Shown one piece after another: positions 51,600 through 59,793 of a stretch of 64,000 nt of DNA. The stretch lies in contig OY969916.1 in NCBI GenBank assembly GCA_963704535.1, positions 9,858,001 to 9,922,000 on the forward strand. The letters run 5' to 3'. Made by a program: the position numbers and the translations under genes. This stretch comes from G963704535 sp963704535 (GTDB taxonomy: Bacteria > Chloroflexota > Chloroflexia > Chloroflexales > Roseiflexaceae). Within the stretch, counting starts at the first letter, position 1; each line of letters opens with the position of its first letter. The notes under the pieces were generated by a model. It made no database searches. It was given only the letters and a program-made list of their open reading frames with translations, and was not told the DNA's origin.

Positions 51600-51720
51600 A
51601 AGTCGGCCCACTGTTTATCATCACGAAGCACGCGAAGAGGCGAAGCCTGTCCTGAGCTTGTCGAAGGGATCACGAAGGCTCTATAGCCACATGTATCAGC
51701 CCTCTTCGCGGTCTTCCTAT
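51600..51720. repeat. CGCGAAG and CTGTCCTGAGC repeat remnants
   Basis: ACGAAGCACGCGAAGAGGCG is followed by GCCTGTCCTGAGCTTGTCGA, the inverse of the repeats at 11309 and 20957. It lies in the gap before the PHP hydrolase gene. Confidence 0.55.
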
Positions 51721-51798
51721 CTTCGTGTTCTTCGTGGTAAAACTGCTGGTTTATTTACGCCGGATGGCCTACACGCCATCCGCGAAAGGAGACCTGGT

Positions 51799-54297
51799 AT
51801 GGCGGATTACGCGCCGCTCAATCTCGGTCCCATCTGCAATGCCGGCACCACGCTCTATGGGTCCGAGGCGCAACCCCCACTGGGCAACCTCACGCTGCAT
51901 GGCCTGCCGTTCCTGGTCGGTGGCACGTCACCCGATCCCGCGTGCTGTTTCATCGGCCTTGGCCCTGAACAGACCGAGTCGCCCATTTGCGTACCGATTG
52001 GCAGCACCGCTCGCCATATCCTGATCGCGCACGCCCTGCTTGACTCGCGCATCTTGGATGGCGAATCGGTGGGCGCTGTCGTCGCTCGCTACGCAATCCG
52101 CTACGCCGACGGCGAGGTGGTGGAGGTGCCGGTGCGCGAGCGCTTCGAGATCGCGGCCATCCCTATGTGGTGGAGCGCCCTTCCATTCCTGGCGGTTCCC
52201 GACGGGCAGGATTACCTGGCCCCGCGCGCCCAGGGGTCGTGGGGTGAAGCCGGTGGACGCCAGGCCGAGGCCGACCAGGGCTGGCCGGGGCACTATTACC
52301 TGTGGGACTGGAGCAACCCACGGCCCGATCAGCCACTTGCGGATATTATGCTCGAACCGACCGGTCGGCAGGTTGTGGTCGCCGCCATCACCCTGGGCCA
52401 CCGCGACGAGCAGCCCTTGCGCCGCATGGCAAAACGCCCAATCAGGATCACGCTGCCACGACCGGAGGATGCCGGCAAGCCCTTCGACCTGGGAGTTACA
52501 GTCGACCGGGGCCTGGCCACCTACCCCTTTGCGCTGCCCGAGCGGCCGGTTGAGACCTTCCTGGCCGATCCCTCTCGCGGCTATGGCGAGCCGCAGAACG
52601 CGTGCAACAGCCCGGCCTACGTCGAAATTGCCGCGATCCCCTCCGCGACCGTCACCCTGAGTAGCGGCGACGAGATTCTGGCTGCGGTGCCGTGGGACAC
52701 GCTCCAACAAGAGGGCGTGGTCGAGGCGCCCCGCGCGCGCCTGGAACTGGTGGATCGCGGCCAAAACTGGGTGCGCGTGACCGTGCTGGACGAGGAAACC
52801 AACCAACCCGCGCCGTGTCGCATCCATTTTCGCTCGCCCGAGGGCCTACCCTACCAGCCACACGGCCATCACAATCACGTCAACTCGAACCTGGGCACCT
52901 GGCATATCGATATCGGCGGCGATCTGCGGCTCGGGCAGATCACCTACGCCTATATCGACGGCACATGCCAGGGCTGGTTGCCACGCGGTGAGGTGATTGT
53001 CGACGTGGCGCGCGGGTTCGAGTACGAGCCGCTGCGGGCGAACGTCAGCATTGCGCCGGGGCAGCAAGAACTAACGCTGCGCCTCAAGCGCTGGACCAAT
53101 ATGAACGCGCAGGGCTGGTTCAGCGGCGATACGCATGTGCATTTCCTGGGCGCGAACGGCGCCCATCGCGAAGCCCAGGCCGAGGATCTCAACGTCGTCA
53201 ATCTGCTCCAGTCGCAATGGGGCCACCTGTTCACCAACACTGAAGACACGCTGGGTGCGACAAGTTCAAATGGTGGCCGCACGATTGTGTATACCTCGCA
53301 AGAGAACCGCCAGCACCTGCTCGGCCACCTGACGCTGCTCGGTTTGCGGCAGCCGGTCATGCCCTGGTGTACCGACGGCCCCAGCGAGGCGGAACTTGGC
53401 GGCACGCTGGAAACAACCATGGCAGATTGGGCCGACGCCTGCCACGCCCAGGGCGGCACGGTGATCCTTCCGCACCTGCCGCATCCGAATGGCGAGCCGG
53501 CCGCCTTGATCGCCACTGGCCGCGCCGACGCGGTGGAGATTATCAACGCAAATGCGTATAATCACCAGGAGTACTACCGCTACTTGAACGCCGGCTATCG
53601 GCTGCCGTTAGTCGGCGGCACCGATAAAATGTCGAGCGACGTGGCGGTCGGCATGTACCGCACCTACGCCTACATCCCGGATGAGGAGTTTAGCTACGCG
53701 AGTTGGTGCCGGGCGGTGTGTGCCGGACGCACATTCGCCAGTGCCGGGCCGATTCTCAGCTTCAGTGTCGAGGGCGCGCAGATCGGCGACACCCTGACGC
53801 TCCCAAAGGGCGGCGGGGTCGTGGAGGTGATGGCGGTTGCCGAGTCGATCTTGCCAATCCACACACTAGAGATTGTCCAGAACGGCCAAGTGGTTGCGAC
53901 GACCGAGGAGCCAGGCGGCGCGCGGCGGCTGGTGCTGCGGGCAAAGGTCAATGTGACTGCCAATACCTGGCTGGCCGCGCGTTGTGGTGGGCCACGCTAC
54001 TTCGACATGGCGCGCTTTCTGGACTGCTGGGGGCGCGGGATGTTTGCTCACACGTCGCCGATCTATGTGGCGGTCGGCGAGCCCTGGCAATTGTTCGACT
54101 CAACGACCGCGCAGTACATGTTGACCCTGATCGAAGGCAGCCTGGCCTACATTCGACAAACAGCCGCCCACGCACCGCACGGTAGCGTTACTCACCATCA
54201 CGGCGAAGACGATCACCTGGCGTTCCTGGAGCGGCCGTTCCACGAGGCGGCTGCGGCGATCCATCGCAGAATGCACAAGCTGGGTCTCCCACACTAA
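51799..54297 (+). CDS. Large CehA/McbA family metallohydrolase (PHP domain)
   Basis: An 832-residue protein starting at ATG 51799 behind AAAGGAG. Residues 1-430 are beta-rich and without a recognised name (FLVGGTSPDPACCFIGLG, RHILIAHALLDSRILDGE). From about residue 435 the CehA/McbA PHP hydrolase begins: GWFSGDTHVHFLGANG with the first metal ligands, then VILPHLPHPNGEPAALI, VEIINANAYNHQEYYRYLNA, and PLVGGTDKMSSD for the later ligands. CehA and McbA hydrolyse aryl carbamates, but most relatives of this size are of unknown substrate. There is no signal peptide, so it is probably cytoplasmic. It ends in a His-rich stretch (SVTHHHGEDDH) that could also hold metal. Its TAA stop is the first codon of a dispersed element. 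Confidence 0.85.
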   Translation: MADYAPLNLGPICNAGTTLYGSEAQPPLGNLTLHGLPFLVGGTSPDPACCFIGLGPEQTESPICVPIGSTARHILIAHALLDSRILDGESVGAVVARYAIRYADGEVVEVPVRERFEIAAIPMWWSALPFLAVPDGQDYLAPRAQGSWGEAGGRQAEADQGWPGHYYLWDWSNPRPDQPLADIMLEPTGRQVVVAAITLGHRDEQPLRRMAKRPIRITLPRPEDAGKPFDLGVTVDRGLATYPFALPERPVETFLADPSRGYGEPQNACNSPAYVEIAAIPSATVTLSSGDEILAAVPWDTLQQEGVVEAPRARLELVDRGQNWVRVTVLDEETNQPAPCRIHFRSPEGLPYQPHGHHNHVNSNLGTWHIDIGGDLRLGQITYAYIDGTCQGWLPRGEVIVDVARGFEYEPLRANVSIAPGQQELTLRLKRWTNMNAQGWFSGDTHVHFLGANGAHREAQAEDLNVVNLLQSQWGHLFTNTEDTLGATSSNGGRTIVYTSQENRQHLLGHLTLLGLRQPVMPWCTDGPSEAELGGTLETTMADWADACHAQGGTVILPHLPHPNGEPAALIATGRADAVEIINANAYNHQEYYRYLNAGYRLPLVGGTDKMSSDVAVGMYRTYAYIPDEEFSYASWCRAVCAGRTFASAGPILSFSVEGAQIGDTLTLPKGGGVVEVMAVAESILPIHTLEIVQNGQVVATTEEPGGARRLVLRAKVNVTANTWLAARCGGPRYFDMARFLDCWGRGMFAHTSPIYVAVGEPWQLFDSTTAQYMLTLIEGSLAYIRQTAAHAPHGSVTHHHGEDDHLAFLERPFHEAAAAIHRRMHKLGLPH

Positions 54298-54362
54298 GAG
54301 ACTGTTTGAATAGGGGGAGTTTGAGGGGCCGCCCCTCAAGAATTCCCATTCCACTGTGGATC
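54295..54362. repeat. Dispersed palindromic element starting at a stop codon
   Basis: TAAGAGACTGTTTGAATAGG opens the element and its TAA ends the PHP hydrolase gene. The core GGGGGAGTTTGAGGGGCCGC and CCCCTCAAGAATTCCC follow. Confidence 0.8.
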
Positions 54363-54397
54363 GTAGGCGAGACAATGCTAGGCGATCACACGCAATA

Positions 54398-54425
54398 ACA
54401 GCGCTGGACGTTTGTCCAGCGCTGT
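54398..54425 (+). terminator. Perfect 12-bp hairpin after the PHP hydrolase gene
   Basis: ACAGCGCTGGAC and GTCCAGCGCTGT with a 4-base loop, followed by TGGTTTC. It lies 100 bp after the stop, a reasonable intrinsic terminator despite the weak T-run. Confidence 0.6.
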
Positions 54426-54504
54426 TGGTTTCAAGAACAGATCCAAGGCGCAAACCGACAAACGAACTAACCTTGCCGATCGCTAGAAGCCTGGCAGTCC
54501 AGGC

Positions 54505-54533
54505 TTGACAAGTGTACGCCTTCATGTCATACT
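54505..54533 (+). promoter_or_regulatory. Sigma70-type promoter
   Basis: TTGACA (54505-54510) and CATACT (54528-54533) are separated by 17 bp, 40 bp before the start of the HELxH protein gene. Confidence 0.5.
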
Positions 54534-54572
54534 CAGAAAGTCGGTACTTATCTTATAAATACGAGGGTTGCT

Positions 54573-55421
54573 GTGCCGCTTCGGGCAGAATCACCCAATG
54601 CGTGTTCATGTGGTAGCAGCAACCCACCTGCGCCTTGTTGTGCCGAAACGACGCCACAACCACAATTGATCCCCTGGCCCACCTTTCCAGAACAGCTTGT
54701 GCTCCGCGATCTTCTCGCACAATCCACAATATTTCGCATCTATTATCACGCTGAACGTGGCAAGATCGGCGATGACATCCTTTGGGTACACGATTCTGCC
54801 CTTCCTCAAGGCATCGATTACCGGCGTACGATTCTCTCCAATACTGCCCTCGGAATGATGGCGCAGGTGATACGATTGCGGCGCGTCCCGGCGGGCTCGG
54901 CTGACGCGATGGGCATTGCTCATGAACTCCAGCATTTCGTCCTCGATCGCGAAGGCTATGCTACTGTGGGTGCGCTTCCTCGTTTCGAGACCTTATCCGC
55001 AGCACTTGCAAGTATGCTTCACGATCCGATCGTTAATACACAACTGCGCGACTACAGCTTCGATCTACAACACACCTACGATGTCGAGGTGCGGGAAAGT
55101 ATTCGTCAGCTCAGCACCAGACCGCAGGCTCCCATGCGCCCGATCGACCAACTGCTTTGGGTTTTTAACTACACTGGCAAGCTCCTTGATCGGGATCTAC
55201 TTGGGTCGATGACTGATGGTGCAGCGGATGCGTTTCAGGCGTGGTTTGCGCCGCGTTACCCAGCAATCGCTGCCGAAGCGCACAATCTCCGCGCACTGAT
55301 CAATACCATGGGATACGCGCTGCCGGAACAACAGCAGCGGCTGTTCCAGGCAATCATTCAGCGCTATCGGCTTGAGGAGCTGTTGATGGTTAATGATTCT
55401 AAGGAGCATATCTATGGCTGA
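54573..55421 (+). CDS. Hypothetical protein with an HELxH metalloprotease-like motif
   Basis: A 282-residue protein starting at GTG 54573. The N-terminal third is Pro/Cys-containing (AESPNACSCGSSNPPAPCC) and unrecognised. The middle reads SADAMGIAHELQHFVLDREG, with HELQH as in zinc-dependent peptidases and a following acidic residue, which suggests a possible metal site. The rest is helical (SYDFDLQHTYDVEVRESIRQ-like and ALPEQQQRLFQAIIQRYRLE). I do not recognise a family. The stop overlaps the start of the WtpA-like gene by eight bases, so the two are translationally coupled and may function together. There is no membrane segment. Confidence 0.6.
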   Translation: MPLRAESPNACSCGSSNPPAPCCAETTPQPQLIPWPTFPEQLVLRDLLAQSTIFRIYYHAERGKIGDDILWVHDSALPQGIDYRRTILSNTALGMMAQVIRLRRVPAGSADAMGIAHELQHFVLDREGYATVGALPRFETLSAALASMLHDPIVNTQLRDYSFDLQHTYDVEVRESIRQLSTRPQAPMRPIDQLLWVFNYTGKLLDRDLLGSMTDGAADAFQAWFAPRYPAIAAEAHNLRALINTMGYALPEQQQRLFQAIIQRYRLEELLMVNDSKEHIYG

Positions 55422-56322
55422 TCCGATCATCATTGCCCACGCGGGCTCACTCATCAATGTGCTAACTCAGGGCCTGGGTCCGGCTTTTACCAGTTTGACC
55501 GGGCACACCTGGACCACCATCGCCGGGCCGGCGGTCGGGCTAGCTAATCAGATCCGCAGCGGCGCCATCGCGCCGGACATCTACCTGAGCGCCGACGCGG
55601 AGGTCAACCAAGTGTTGATGGGACCGCAGCCTGATGTGCTGGTCCGCTGGTTCGCCGTGCTGGCCGGGACGCGCATGGTGCTGGCCTATAGCCCCAAGAG
55701 CCGTTTCAAGGCCGCACTCGATGCGGCTGCGGCTGGCCATACCGCCTGGTTCGAGCCGCTACTCTCGCCCGAATTCGTCTTCCGCCGCAGCGACCCGCGC
55801 ACCGACCCCGGCGGCTACCGGACAGTGTTTGTCTTTCAGTTGGCCGAGCGGCAGTATGGTCATCCTGGCCTCAAGGACCAGATCCTGGGTGGCGACGATA
55901 ACGAGGAGCAACTGGGTATGCGCTCGTTCCAGGATCTGATGGGCGGCACGGTGGATGCGATGATGCTGTATGTGACCGGCGCGCGCGACCTGGGCCTGCC
56001 CTTTATTCAGCTCCCCGATGCGATCGATCTGAGCAACCCGACCCTGGCGGCACAGTATCGGGCGGCGCACTACACCAACCCGCTGGGGCAAACCTTCTAC
56101 GGAACGCCGGCGGTCTACAGCCTCACGATCCCGACCGCCGCGCGGAACCCCGAGGGCGCTGCGGGGTTCGCGGCCTTTGCGCTCTCTGATGCCGGTCGCG
56201 CGATCTTCCGAAGCCATGGCTTCCTGGAGGCTGATATCCTGTTCGGCGGCGATCATACGGCGGTGCCGGAGCAGTTGCGGCCGCTCATCCAGGGCACCTA
56301 TACCAACGCCACCACCGAGTAG
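55414..56322 (+). CDS. WtpA/ModA-like oxyanion-binding protein lacking a signal peptide
   Basis: A 302-residue protein starting at ATG 55414. The ligand-binding fold begins IIIAHAGSLINVLTQGLGPA and includes RSDPRTDPGGYRTVFVFQLA, the stretch typical of archaeal-type tungstate/molybdate-binding WtpA proteins, plus PTLAAQYRAAHYTNPLGQTF. There is no signal peptide or lipobox, so the protein would stay in the cytoplasm unless exported by an unusual route. No permease or ATPase gene of a Wtp system is adjacent. It may be a cytoplasmic oxyanion sensor or an enzyme-like relic. A PadR regulator and ModA/ModB genes follow. Confidence 0.78.
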   Translation: MADPIIIAHAGSLINVLTQGLGPAFTSLTGHTWTTIAGPAVGLANQIRSGAIAPDIYLSADAEVNQVLMGPQPDVLVRWFAVLAGTRMVLAYSPKSRFKAALDAAAAGHTAWFEPLLSPEFVFRRSDPRTDPGGYRTVFVFQLAERQYGHPGLKDQILGGDDNEEQLGMRSFQDLMGGTVDAMMLYVTGARDLGLPFIQLPDAIDLSNPTLAAQYRAAHYTNPLGQTFYGTPAVYSLTIPTAARNPEGAAGFAAFALSDAGRAIFRSHGFLEADILFGGDHTAVPEQLRPLIQGTYTNATTE

Positions 56323-56328
56323 CCCTGC

Positions 56329-56357
56329 TTGACAAGCCTGAGCCCGCGTGCGATAAT
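56329..56357 (+). promoter_or_regulatory. Strong sigma70-type promoter before the PadR gene
   Basis: TTGACA (56329-56334) and GATAAT (56352-56357) with a 17-bp spacer. They lie six bases after the preceding stop codon and about 47 bp before ATG 56404. TTAATCGATAA between promoter and gene is a possible operator. Confidence 0.7.
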
Positions 56358-56403
56358 CGGCAAATCACTACTTAATCGATAACTATCAAAAGGTTCAGTG
56401 CTG

Positions 56404-56958
56404 ATGAGCCCAATGGTTAAGCAGCCGCTCACGATCGAGCACGCCCTGCTGGGGTTTCTGCGCCAGCAGCCCATGCACGCCTACGAGATCCACCAGACGC
56501 TTATGCGCAACGAGGCGCTCGGCTTGGTCTGGCATCTCAAGCAGAGCCTGGTGTATGTCATGCTCGAACGGCTGGAGGCCGAGGGCTATATCACCACCTC
56601 GCTTGAGCCGCAGGGCAGCCGCCCGCCGCGCAAGATCCTGCACCTGACGCCGGAAGGCCAGGCGACCTTCGCCCGGTGGCTGGTTACGCCCGTCGCGCAC
56701 GGGCGCGACTTCCGGCTGGAGTTCCTGGCCAAGCTGTACTTCGCCAGTCAAGACGACCCAGCCAGTGCGGCGACCCTGATCGCGACGCAACAGGTGGCCT
56801 GCCGCGACTGGCTGGTCGAGCTGCGAGCGCAAGCCGAGGCGCTGAGTGACGCGCGCGACTACGACTGGCTGGTACTCCAATTCCGGATCGGGCAGATCGA
56901 GGCCATCCTGGCCTGGCTCGATATCTGCGCGGTCAATGTGATCCCGGCGCCGGCGTAG
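56404..56958 (+). CDS. PadR family transcriptional regulator
   Basis: A 184-residue regulator starting at ATG 56404 (a GTG two codons earlier is also possible). The winged helix of PadR proteins is clear: EHALLGFLRQQPMHAYEIHQ, LVYVMLERLEAEGYITTSLE and ILHLTPEGQATFARWL. A C-terminal helical dimerisation domain (residues 95-184) makes it a full-length PadR-s1-like protein. It has its own strong promoter. The ModA/ModB genes follow after 64 bp, so it may regulate them or the upstream WtpA-like gene; the effector is unknown. Confidence 0.9.
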   Translation: MSPMVKQPLTIEHALLGFLRQQPMHAYEIHQTLMRNEALGLVWHLKQSLVYVMLERLEAEGYITTSLEPQGSRPPRKILHLTPEGQATFARWLVTPVAHGRDFRLEFLAKLYFASQDDPASAATLIATQQVACRDWLVELRAQAEALSDARDYDWLVLQFRIGQIEAILAWLDICAVNVIPAPA

Positions 56959-57022
56959 CGCTGCGCTCGGTTTCCCCTGGCCGCATCGTCACATGTCCAG
57001 CTGTATGAAAGGAGATCCGCGC

Positions 57023-57964
57023 ATGCCCCGTGTACGCTTGCTGCTCGTCCTCCTGCTGCTCGCGGCGCTGCTGACGGCCTGTGGTGGGGCGACGCCCGCC
57101 GCGCCGGCCGCCACCAGCGCCCCCGCTGCACCTGCGGCCACAAATGCCCCCGCGCCCACCGCTGCTCCCGCCCCAACGGCCATGCCGGAGCCCACCAGCG
57201 CTCCCGCTCCCACCGCTGCACCTGCGCCAACCGTAGCCCCTGCGGCGTCGGAGGGCGAGCTGACGGTCTTCGCCGCCGCCTCGCTCACCGAAGCCTTCAA
57301 GGAGATCGGCGAGCAGTTTGGCGCGGCCAATGGCGGCGCGACCGTGACCTTCAACTTCGCCGGCTCCGATCAGCTTGCCACCCAGATCAATGAGGGTGCG
57401 CCCGCCGATGTCTTCGCCTCGGCCAACCGCACCCAAATGAATAATGTGATCAAGTCCGGTGAGGTGGTCAGCGGCACTGAGCGCGCGTTCGTTCGCAACC
57501 GCCTGGTGGTGGTCTATCCCAAAGACAACCCTGGTGGCCTGACCGCGCTCAAGGATCTGGCCAAACCGGGTTTGAAGCTCGTGCTGGCCAATAAGAGCGT
57601 GCCGGTCGGCGCCTACGCGCTCGACTTCTTGGGCAAGGCATCCAAGCTGCCCGAGTACACCGCCGAGTTCAGCCCAACCGTGCTGGCCAATGTCGTGTCG
57701 TACGAGGAAAACGTTCGGGCAGTGCTGAGCAAGATCACGCTTGGTGAGGCCGACGTGGGGATTGTCTATACCACCGACGCCGCGACCGTCTCCGATGATG
57801 TCGGCACGCTGGAGATCCCCGACGACCTCAACACGATCGCGACCTACCCGATCGCGGCGATCACGAGTGCCAAGAATCCCGAGCTGGCCAAGAAGTTCGT
57901 TGACTACGTGCTGGGAGCGGAAGGCCAGCAGGTGCTGGTCAAGTACGGCTTCATCCCGACGTAA
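57023..57964 (+). CDS. modA: Molybdate-binding lipoprotein ModA
   Basis: A 313-residue protein starting at ATG 57023, behind AAAGGAG. A signal sequence ends in the lipobox LLTACGG (cysteine near residue 20), followed by a long Ala/Pro/Thr linker to about residue 75. The binding domain begins ELTVFAAASLTEAFKEIGEQ and includes FNFAGSDQLATQINEGAPAD, VFASANRTQMNNV and VLANKSVPVGAYALDFLGK, the ModA pattern with serine and alanine oxyanion contacts. It delivers molybdate (or tungstate) to ModB. The transport ATPase ModC is not encoded next to them in this window. Confidence 0.93.
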   Translation: MPRVRLLLVLLLLAALLTACGGATPAAPAATSAPAAPAATNAPAPTAAPAPTAMPEPTSAPAPTAAPAPTVAPAASEGELTVFAAASLTEAFKEIGEQFGAANGGATVTFNFAGSDQLATQINEGAPADVFASANRTQMNNVIKSGEVVSGTERAFVRNRLVVVYPKDNPGGLTALKDLAKPGLKLVLANKSVPVGAYALDFLGKASKLPEYTAEFSPTVLANVVSYEENVRAVLSKITLGEADVGIVYTTDAATVSDDVGTLEIPDDLNTIATYPIAAITSAKNPELAKKFVDYVLGAEGQQVLVKYGFIPT

Positions 57965-58012
57965 TCGAATGCAAGGCCGGCAGTGCGTCTGTGCTGCCGC
58001 CTGGCCACCATA

Positions 58013-58849
58013 ATGACCGAAACACCATTGACCCGCACTCAGCCGCTCACCGTGCCGCAGACCGAGCGGCCCAGCCGACGCCAGGTCGCCTGGCTGCTGA
58101 TCAGCAGCCTGCCGATGCTGGTGTTCTTGCTGCTTCCGCTGCTGGCGCTGCTGCTGCGGATCACGCCCGCGCAACTGCTGGCGAACCTGGGCAACCGTGA
58201 GGTCGTCCAGGCGATCAGCCTGAGCATGGTCACGACGGCGATCACGGTCGTGCTGTCGGTGCTGGCGGGTACGCCGCTGGCCTACTTGCTGGCGCGCCGC
58301 CGGTTTCGCGGGCGCACGGCGCTGGACACGCTGATCGACCTGCCGATGGTGCTGCCGCCATCGGTGGCCGGCATCGCCTTGCTGGTGGCCTTTGGGCGGC
58401 GCGGGCTACTGGGGCAGCACTTGACGGTCGTGGGTATCGAGCTAGCCTTCACCCAGACGGCGGTGGTGCTGGCGCAGATCTTCGTTGCGGCGCCGTTCTA
58501 CATCAAGGCGGCGGCGGCGGGGTTCGCGGGCGTCGACCGCGAGCTGGAGCAGGCGGCGGCGCTGGACGGCGCGACATCGCTCCAGGTGGCGCGCTACGTG
58601 ACCGTGCCGCTGGCCTGGACCTCGCTGTTCGGCGGGGCGGTGATGACCTGGGCGCGCGCGCTGGGCGAGTTCGGGGCGACGATCATCTTCGCCGGCAACT
58701 TCCCCGGTCGCACTCAGACGATGCCGCTGGCGATCTACCAGGGCTTCGAGCAGGACCTGAGCGTCGCGCTAACGCTCTCTATCATTCTGCTGGCGGTTTC
58801 TTTCGGCGTGCTGTTCATCGTCCGGCGTGTGCTGCATCAGCAGCTCTAA
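58013..58849 (+). CDS. modB: Molybdate ABC transporter permease ModB
   Basis: A 278-residue permease with about five or six membrane helices. AISLSMVTTAITVVLSVLAG, GTPLAYLLARRRFRGR, DLPMVLPPSVAGIALLVAFG and the EAA-type coupling loop LEQAAALDGATSLQVARYVT followed by WARALGEFGATIIFAGNF identify ModB. It lies 48 bp after modA. A ModC ATPase would be expected next but is absent: the following DNA is a dispersed element and an unrelated gene. The TAA stop is the first codon of that element. Confidence 0.93.
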   Translation: MTETPLTRTQPLTVPQTERPSRRQVAWLLISSLPMLVFLLLPLLALLLRITPAQLLANLGNREVVQAISLSMVTTAITVVLSVLAGTPLAYLLARRRFRGRTALDTLIDLPMVLPPSVAGIALLVAFGRRGLLGQHLTVVGIELAFTQTAVVLAQIFVAAPFYIKAAAAGFAGVDRELEQAAALDGATSLQVARYVTVPLAWTSLFGGAVMTWARALGEFGATIIFAGNFPGRTQTMPLAIYQGFEQDLSVALTLSIILLAVSFGVLFIVRRVLHQQL

Positions 58850-58944
58850 GAAACTGTTTGAAAAGGGTATTGTCTCACTTGCAATTCGTGGTGGAAAGAG
58901 GATTCTTGAGGGGCGGCCCCCTCAAACTCCCCCTTTCAGATTTC
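58847..58944. repeat. Dispersed palindromic element where modC is expected
   Basis: TAAGAAACTGTTTGAAAAGG (its TAA ends modB), then TTCGTGGTGGAAAGAGGATT, a CCCCCTCAAACTCCCCC core, and the end TTTCAGATTTC, which holds the stop of the convergent DUF2269-like gene. Confidence 0.82.
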
Positions 58945-59520
58945 GGGGTCGCTTTCACGGCTCCACGGCGTGCGTTGCCACGGCTTAAAGATCGAAAGGA
59001 TGGTGGCAGCGCCCAGCATAACGAAGGAAACAACTGGGGGAAACAACAACATGGTTGGGAGCGTTCCGAGGCTGGCGCGCACGGCATCCGCGCTGATGGT
59101 GGTTGCCGAGAGGACGGCGATGCCGCTGACTGCGGGCAGGAGACTCGCGAACACTAAGACGGTCATGACCAGCGACAACAACAGTTTTACCAGAACCCAC
59201 CAGTAGCGCACAAGCCCCCACCGAGTTCCCAAACCCAGGACGCTTCCAGTCAAAAGGATGCCGAGACTGAGTGGCGGCACGGTGATCGGCACGATCATGC
59301 CAATGGCGTTGAAGCCACTGACCACAAGCGCTGCGTCATTGGTGGTGCGCGCGGTGATCAGCAGCACCAACAACGCAATGTCCACACCCATCCAACCGAT
59401 GCCTGCGACAACGTGCAGCACCAGCACCGCCTTGCGCGCCGCAGGCGTCAAGCGCCATGGAGTGGTACGTGTGGCTACATTACTGATCTGTTTCGTCTGG
59501 GTGGTTACTTCGTTTTTCAT
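58936..59520 (-). CDS. DUF2269-like integral membrane protein
   Basis: A 194-residue protein from ATG 59520, which follows GGAGGAGAAATGAG; the longer open frame upstream is only repeat sequence. Four to five hydrophobic helices are visible: AVLVLHVVAGIGWMGVDIAL, VPITVPPLSLGILLTGSVLG, WWVLVKLLLSLVMTVLVFAS and LLFPPVVSFVMLGAATILSI. The layout (HVVAGIGWMG near the start) fits the DUF2269 family of small membrane proteins of unknown function. The histidine in the first helix could bind haem or metal, which is speculative. Its stop codon lies in the dispersed element that also ends modB from the other side. Confidence 0.75.
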   Translation of the reverse strand: MKNEVTTQTKQISNVATRTTPWRLTPAARKAVLVLHVVAGIGWMGVDIALLVLLITARTTNDAALVVSGFNAIGMIVPITVPPLSLGILLTGSVLGLGTRWGLVRYWWVLVKLLLSLVMTVLVFASLLPAVSGIAVLSATTISADAVRASLGTLPTMLLFPPVVSFVMLGAATILSIFKPWQRTPWSRESDPEI

Positions 59521-59567
59521 CTCATTTCTCCTCCCAACGGCGACTGCCACGCACCAACTGCGTGTGA

Positions 59568-59672
59568 TAAGAGGCTGTCTGAAAAGGGAGAGTTTGAGGG
59601 GGTAGCCCCTCAAGAACTCCCTTCCCACCACAAACTACGAGCGACAAATCAACCTTTTCAGATAGTCTCTAA
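59568..59672. repeat. Type copy of the dispersed palindromic element, about 105 bp
   Basis: The left end TAAGAGGCTGTCTGAAAAGG and right end CCTTTTCAGATAGTCTCTAA are imperfect inverted repeats of about 20 bp. The interior has AGTTTGAGGGG...CCCCTCAAGAACTCCC and a TCCCACCACAAACTACGAG stretch. It is the most complete copy in the window. The rest of 59673-59793 holds nothing recognisable. Confidence 0.85.
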
Positions 59673-59793
59673 GAGTGGGTTGAGCGTAGTGTAGCAGGAG
59701 AATAGGGAGAGAATGTGAATATACTGTGCAGATACTGCGGCACACGCGAATAAGGAGCAGATGACGGGTGTGCCAGGGTCAAGGTTCTCGGTT

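Noticed and set aside
56933..58174. A 413-residue minus-strand ORF opposite modA
   Set aside because: Low-complexity Gly/Arg content from the Ala/Pro linker on the other strand; ModA and ModB are unambiguous.
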